Assembly (NCBI GenBank): GCA_030549335.1
Contig: CM060183.1
Span: 23,448,552-23,512,551 of the forward strand
Length of the DNA: 64,000 nt
From: Pontederia crassipes
Taxonomy: Eukaryota; Streptophyta; Magnoliopsida; Commelinales; Pontederiaceae
Direction: 5' to 3'
The first letter of the stretch is position 1. Each line of letters opens with the position of its first letter. Positions 58,491 to 64,000 of this stretch are shown here, piece by piece. Below the pieces are notes generated by a model. It saw nothing but the letters and a program-made list of their open reading frames with translations, had not been told where the DNA came from and searched no databases. Position numbers and translations under genes: made by a program.

Positions 58491-59091
58491 CGCCGCCTCA
58501 CCGGCCACTCCCACTTCGTTCAGGACGTCGTCCTCTCCAGCGGTGGCCAGTTCCCCCTTTCCAGTTTTTGGGAGAGCGACCTCTGCCTGTGGGACCTCGC
58601 CACCGGCACCACCACCCGCTGATTCGTTGGGCACACAAAGGACGTTCTTTCGGTCGCTTTCTTCGTGGACAACTTCTAAATCGTCTCGGCTTCTCGCGAC
58701 CGCTCCATCAAGCTCTTGAACACTCGTGATGAGTGCAAGTTCACCATCCAGGATGCTGATGAGCACTCCAACTGGGTCAACAGCGTTCTCTTCAGCGCCA
58801 ATTGGCTTCTGCCGACCATTATCCCTGGCTCCTGGGATCGCACGACGGTTAAGGTCTGGAACCTTACGAACTGCAAAATCTGCTCCACCCTTGCAGGCCA
58901 ACAGAGGACATGTTAACATCGTAGTCGCCAGTCCCGATGGATCCCCCTGAGGATGGGATCGCCCTGCTCTGGACCTCGCTAGGGGCAAGCGCTTTTATTC
59001 GCTCAACGCTGGTGCCATCATCCATGCTCTATGCTTCAGCCCAAAGAGAGACACTGGCTTTGCGCTGCCACCCGGGCTACATATGCTTGCA
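58491..59091 (+). pseudogene. RACK1: RACK1 (Gbeta-like WD40) pseudogene, partial
   Basis: The plus strand gives WD repeats two to five of the plant RACK1 scaffold: [33 protein letters not shown], then after a TGA FVGHTKDVLSVAFFVDN, after another stop [14 protein letters not shown], then [32 protein letters not shown], and with shifts AGAIIHALCFSP and WLCAAT. RACK1 normally forms a seven-blade propeller on the 40S ribosome. The first repeat (about 60 residues) and last two repeats are missing, and there are at least two stops and several frameshifts. No intron interrupts the preserved part. GC-rich in an AT-rich neighbourhood. Either a truncated retrocopy or a captured gene piece. Confidence 0.9.
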
Positions 59092-60640
59092 ACACGATAC
59101 CTATGTTTGATACTTTTTTTTAGAGAGCCACGCGCTGGCAACGTCGATGCCCATGCTCCGTATGAGGAGGCGACCATCAGGGGGCTGTTGAGTCACTGAT
59201 TGCGCTCGATCGCAAGGCAATGGTGACGTCGATCCTAGTGCTCCCTTACCCGGAGGCGGCCGCATACTCAGTGCTGCCGTACTCCCATTCCTCCTCGTCC
59301 CAATCTGATGCAAGAATAACACAAGTCAAAAGAGGATGGAGGAAACTAAAAGCTGTACGTGGAGAGGAGACAAAGGACTCCAAGTCTTTATGCCGGAGGG
59401 GTTTGCATACTTCCTCGCCAATGTCGCATCGACATGGAGGGTGGAAGGTGAAAAAAAATAAAGAAAAAGCAGGATGTGATCATTGCCGTGGAGAAAAAGC
59501 AGGGTTGATGGTGCTTGTCCTCTTTTAAACCTTCATTTTCATTCAAAAAACGGCCATGGCTTGGAGCTCTAGTCTCATGTACCACTTGACATTTATTTAG
59601 AAAAATACAGCTTTGCATGAAACCGAAGGAACTTGTTACATAACTCCTCAGTGCATGCTTGCCTGTTGAGTATATAAAACTCCTCAAACCGTTGTCCTTT
59701 AAATATACACGTAAAGCAAGTAAGAAATAAGAATGGAGAGAGTAGAAGCAGCAAAGCACTTAATATGCAAAAAGAAAAAAAAACAGCAAAAAGGATAAAT
59801 AAGAATGAAGGAAGGATATAAGTTTGAAACGGTCATTTGGAGATGAGCTTTATATAAGTATCAGATGATTAAACATGAATGAAGGACCTTTTCCTGCTCA
59901 TGAATATGTTGCGTTAATTGTGGATGCTTAGTTGAGAGTATTGTAACTTGCATATGTTTTGAAAAGAAGTTGCATAAAATCAGAGTGATCGACGTATTTT
60001 GTCGTTCCAGCACCCAAGTATTTGTAAAGGGAGGCTCTAACAATCTGTCACTCGTCTATTCAGTACCTTTCTTACATCATGGTTTACTCTTTTCTTCTCT
60101 TGGGATTAATCATTTTCGTCGACGATGCGTACAAGTTTATTTTGGAGTTCTCCTCGTCGTGGAAACCTTCCAAGGTGATGCTGGAGACTTCCCACACTCT
60201 CATCTTCCCGCATGCATGGGATATTGTCTCCCGACTTGGTGCTTTTTCTTTGTTGTCATTGGGTGCCTTTGCTCCCTCAACTATAAATATTCAACATTCC
60301 AAATAGAAATGACATCGATGAATGGAGATATACTCTCGTTTTTTCTTTTAGACGCGTGGGAATATCTGGTTCTATCATCAGGAATGTTATCTCCTCTATC
60401 GAAACCTTTGTACCGAGTAATTTTATCAGTTTAAGGACAATTAATAAAGCACATTCATATGATGCCTATCGATTTTTTTAAAACAAACAATAGACTAGGT
60501 ATTATAAAGCATAGTATTAGAGCACAAGACACTGAGGATCCGAGGGAGAGTCCTTCCAAAAAATATCGCCCTGCAATCTACGACCAAGATGAGCTAAAAA
60601 ATCAGCTCAAGTATTAGCAAAACAACTGATATGAATACAT
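59092..60640. other. Intergenic DNA, nothing recognised
   Basis: 59120-59330 remains GC-rich and continues the base composition of the RACK1 pseudogene but has no recognised similarity. The rest is AT-rich with short frames on both strands and no recognised domain. Confidence 0.45.
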
Positions 60641-60659
60641 TCGAAGTGTTGTAAGGAAG

Positions 60660-61880
60660 CAATTGCAGCATTAATATCACAAAAATTTCAAGCGCCAAGG
60701 GCGTAAGGTTTTGTCCTGGATGATAGAGGTGGCCACCTGAGAATCAGTTTCAACAATCAGCTTAGAGATGCCTCGTCGAATGCAGTGAAGAAGACCATGA
60801 TGGATTGCCCATAGTTCCGCAACCAGAGTGACGACGACGTACCTGCACAAAAGAAATTCGAGGATGAGTCTTTGACCACGGGACGATGTACCTGCACAAA
60901 AGAAATTCGAGGATGAGTCTTTGACTACGTAGCCTGCTCCCCCACCCCTGAACTCAAGAAAGAGTCGTCTGCATTCAGTTTGAAGAAAGACATGGGTGGG
61001 AGCTCCCAACGAACTGATTTTTTGAGAAAGTTCCCTCAAAATCTGGGTGCGAATTGAGTTCATGATAGTGAGCCAGAACCCGCTACCAAGCCACCCTTGC
61101 GATTGTCTGGCGAGAAGAGAAGTGGGCGTCATTTCTTAGTCTCCAGATCCCCATAAGATTAAGGCATACAAGATTTGAAACTGGGAACAAGATTTGCAGT
61201 CCGGGATGTCTTGACCTTCCAAAGTCCAAAGTCCTTCACCCCACTAATGACATAATCTAAAATTATACTTAGTGTGTGATTGAAAATGATTCCATAATTG
61301 AAAGGCAATATGACATTCAAAAAAGAGATGTGCATTTGTCTCAATAGTAATACACGTAAAGGGTGGAATCACATAAGCAAATGCAAAGTTGCCAGTATGT
61401 TGTGAGCAAGTTTCCACAAGAAAATCTGAATCTTATGGGGGATCTTGAGCTTCCAGATTATTTTTCCGCCAGACCATCCAATAAGGGGCAGCGACACAAG
61501 TGGCCTACTGCTCACCTTATACACTAATTTTGCAATAGGAATCCTAGAAGATTCCTGGGTCCACACCCATTTATCATCATGATGAGTAGCAGGCAGAATA
61601 ATAGATAAAATTCTTTCCATCAAGCATGGAGCAAATTAGTAAGCAAGAATATGTAAATTCTAATTCAATGAGGAGATTAAATCTGCAATCTTTAAATCAG
61701 CCAGAGGAGTCTCGACATTCACAAAAGTAGGCATATGAGTGAAAGGTAAATTGAAAAGTCATGGATCATAATATGCATAAGTAGTAGAGCCATCACCAAT
61801 ATATTTTTTTAATCCGAGATTAATTTTGTCCAATATCTACATAAGGATTTTCCAACTCCAAGCAGGTGTATAATGATTAT
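60660..61880 (-). pseudogene. L1-type LINE ORF2 C-terminal remnant (RT tail, zf-RVT, RNase H)
   Basis: Minus strand, from right to left: AWSWKILM and KYIGDGSTTYAYYDP (about 61860-61760), the usual plant L1 segment after RT; then WSGGKIIWKLKIPHKIQIFL and WKLAHNILATL (61480-61385), the zf-RVT lead-in; then a plant-type RNase H (RVT_3) at 60960-60680, with GGAGYVVKDSSSNFFCAGT, VAELWAIHHGLLHCIRRG and KLIVETDSQVATSII. Many stops and shifts, including a 49-bp tandem duplication in RNase H. An old, dead insertion; its ends were not found. Confidence 0.85.
60841..60938 (-). repeat. 49-bp tandem duplication within the LINE RNase H
   Basis: ACCTGCACAAAAGAAATTCG starts at 60841 and again at 60890, and the following 29 bases are the same apart from one change. 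Because 49 is not a multiple of three it shifts the RNase H frame. Confidence 0.92.
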
Positions 61881-61989
61881 TATTTGAGTCTACATATACA
61901 TTTCAAGGGTGGGGAACTCTGTACTTATGTATCATGAAGGAGGTACATCTGGGATAAGAGAACAAGTAGGGCAGATCTCATGTGGGATA

Positions 61990-62368
61990 ATGTTTTGATG
62001 CCTAAGCCCCATCTGACTTAGTTTTTGTCTCTAATATTAAGACACTTACTTTTTTTTGTCTCTAATCAATGTTGTTAAACTGGAGACACTATTTTTGGCG
62101 TCGTACACTTGCGACTCAATTTTAACGACGCAATTATGAGTGTCATCAGTGGACGTCGACAAGTTAAAGACATTTTTAGATTATGTTGCTAGCTTGCACC
62201 GTTAACAAACTCACCTATACTTTTCAAAGTGTCCTTATTCTTGGTGTCGAAAATTTTAAGATGCTAATATTTGCATCCTTATCATGCGACGCAAATGTAA
62301 AGACATTATTGTTTACGTTGTTAATTTGTGTTGCTAAATTGGATACACTATTTGATTGCATCACTAGT
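61990..62368 (-). other. Possible subterminal repeat region of a DNA transposon
   Basis: Repeated words TGTCTCTAA, GACACTATTT and GACGCAA occur in direct and inverted form, resembling subterminal regions of CACTA elements, but no CACTA terminus was found. Weak call. Confidence 0.35.
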
Positions 62369-62614
62369 GTCTCTAATGTAAGGACATTATTATATACATC
62401 GTCAAGTGTTGCCAATTAAGAACGTTATAACAAGTGTTACAAATAAATGTTGTAAAATTAAGGATACTTTTATTTTAATTTTAAACATATCATATTTGAA
62501 ATTTGGCACATGCTAAGAAATGTCCTTCATCGTACTTTAAAGATGCATAATTAGCGTCTTAAATTATATTATTGTATAAATATTAATTCATTATATCATT
62601 TAACATGCATATGT

Positions 62615-62652
<38 letters not shown>

Positions 62653-62919
62653 TTTTGCAAGTCTCTAATGTAAGGACATTATTAAATGCATCGTCAAGTG
62701 TTACCAATTAAGAACATTATAACAAGTGTTACAAATAAATGTTGTAAAATTAAGGATACTTTTATTTTAATTTTAAACATATCATATTTGAAATTTGGCA
62801 CATGCTAAGAAATGTTCTTCATCGTACTTTAAAGATGCATAATTAGCGTCTTAAATTATATTATTATTTTATAAATATTAATTCATTATATCATTTAACA
62901 TGCATATGTTACATATATA
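62369..62919. repeat. Direct duplication, ~257 bp, period 292
   Basis: 62369-62625 and 62661-62919 are nearly identical, both running from TCTCTAATGTAAGGACATTA through AATTAGCGTCTTAAATTATA to ATGCATATGTTACATATATA. A TA microsatellite (62617-62648) and GATGGTTTTGCAA separate them. Only a few base differences are seen, so the duplication is recent. Confidence 0.92.
62617..62648. repeat. (TA)n microsatellite at the duplication junction
   Basis: TA run of about 32 bases between the two copies, a plausible slippage or recombination point. Confidence 0.9.
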
Positions 62920-62929
62920 AAACCAGACA

Positions 62930-63840
62930 AATAGAATATAAGCAAAAAGTCAATCTAAATATCAAATTAAAAATTCTGAAGAATTTGTGACATGTATCAT
63001 ACACATCTCTATTGAAAAAAAGAAAAATATGATAGATCTAAAAATCGCTAATAGAAGACATTTGAAGCTTTATCATTACCTTCAATCTTTAAGTTCTTTG
63101 GCCATGTTCCTATTAAAAACAAAATGATAAATTTATAAGTATCAAAATGTACATTTAATGTTTGCATTATATAAATTGAAAAAAAGGAAGAGTGCTTACT
63201 TGTGAATGTGATAATTCATCTACGTTCCCTCTGTTAAAATGACCTACTAATGATGTTATAGTGTCAGTTTGAGCTTGCATAGCTCATATTTGTTGTTGAT
63301 GGTATTTGGGATCCTGCTGTGTGAGGAGTAAGTTGATGTGCACGTGCTTTTTTACCTATTGCAAAAATATTCTAACAAAGAACAAAAAATCAACCTCATA
63401 AGCGTCATATTTACTTAAATATTAGAAAAATATGAAATTATTACCTTCCTTTTTTTAGAAAACCAATAATGGATTGGGTCCATTAACTTCTTTCGGAGCT
63501 TGCTCTCTACATTTAGTTCTAACCTCTCATCAAGTATATGTTTTGCTTTGAGAATTTAGAATCCATTAATCAACTTTAGTATTAGAAAGGACAAATTTTT
63601 CTTATAGCAAATAAATGAATTATCATATATACTAAACTTGTAAAAAGTTAATACACATATTTGCAAATGAACTGTACAACATTTTTAACATGTCATATTT
63701 AATGCAATCTAACATTTGTAGCATGTCATATTAAAATAATCTAACATTTTTAACATGGCATATGAAAAAATATTAATGTAAAAAATAAGACATGACATAA
63801 ATGAGAAATTTAAAAAATTATGCCACTAAATGCTAGTAAG
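62930..63840 (-). other. AT-rich DNA with a possible transposon coding remnant
   Basis: On the minus strand 63540-63440 reads ILDERLELNVESKLRKKLMD followed by PIHYWFSKKRK and a GTAATA donor-like site, and 63360-63250 reads KARAHQLTPHTAGSQIPSTT. The style resembles plant transposon ORFs, but the family was not recognised. Confidence 0.25.
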
Positions 63841-64000
63841 AATGTGTGTCTCATTCCACAGTTCGCCAAAGAAGCACAACGCCTCTACGCCAGAGCAGGG
63901 GCACACGTCGCGCCCCACTGCTCGCCCGAGCAGGGGCACCGCAGGGGGCGAGCAGAGGGACACGCCCCTCTGCTGGCCTGAGAGGGGCGAGAGGCGCGCG
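63841..64000. other. GC-rich low-complexity edge
   Basis: Abrupt change to GC-rich sequence with repeated GAGCAGGGGCAC and CGCCCCTCTGC words, cut by the window end. Nature unknown; possibly the start of another element. Confidence 0.4.

Noticed and set aside
58371-58988. 205-codon minus-strand frame
   Set aside because: Antisense to the RACK1 pseudogene; composition shadow.

Overview
The window is nuclear DNA of a flowering plant. The evidence is GT-AG introns, plant-specific gene families, chromodomain Ty3/gypsy retrotransposons primed by initiator Met-tRNA, RTE and L1 LINEs, hAT, Tourist-like, CACTA-like and Mutator-like DNA elements, and long AT microsatellites. Coding exons with GC-rich bodies (notably the bHLH gene) in an AT-rich background hint at a monocot, but that is inference; the species cannot be fixed from the sequence alone.

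Three host genes look intact: an F-box protein gene on the minus strand (15372-16133, probably with a 2-kb 5' UTR intron reaching 18177), a small atypical bHLH gene on the plus strand (45302-45694), and a nine-exon COBW/CobW-type metal-chaperone GTPase gene on the plus strand (50244-56586) whose exons join into one 398-residue frame. Broken gene copies are a chimeric ERF + PHO1-like SPX + Q-rich fragment (29813-30760, minus) and a RACK1 WD40 pseudogene (58491-59091, plus).

The rest is mostly mobile DNA. From left to right: a CACTA-type terminus (to 2148); decayed gypsy element A (2510-10354, target-site duplication AAAAC); an LTR-like piece with palindromic repeats (about 10640-11560); two non-autonomous hAT elements (18628-19051 and 19427-20431) with 8-bp duplications; a long-TIR Mutator-like element (25982-26604) with a 26-base C run; a degenerate AT-rich tandem array (27.8-28.6 kb); a foldback element (33.6-34.1 kb); gypsy element B (34997-43097, minus, duplication GTTAG, PBS and PPT visible, gag mostly lost); a Tourist-like MITE (49623-49917); an RTE LINE and an L1 LINE fragment together in intron 3 of the COBW gene; a hAT MITE with an RTE fragment nested in it (57054-57827); an L1 remnant (60.66-61.99 kb); and a duplicated, possibly CACTA-related AT-rich region at the right edge.

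No operon, defence island, CRISPR array, rRNA or tRNA gene was seen. The three intact genes are unrelated single-copy-type genes separated by transposons and give no sign of acting together. I do not see a clear new biological system. The strongest unusual signals are the chimeric ERF-SPX fragment, the arrays of GGTCGACC palindromes in two otherwise dissimilar LTR-like sequences, and the layered LINE insertions in and next to a housekeeping gene.
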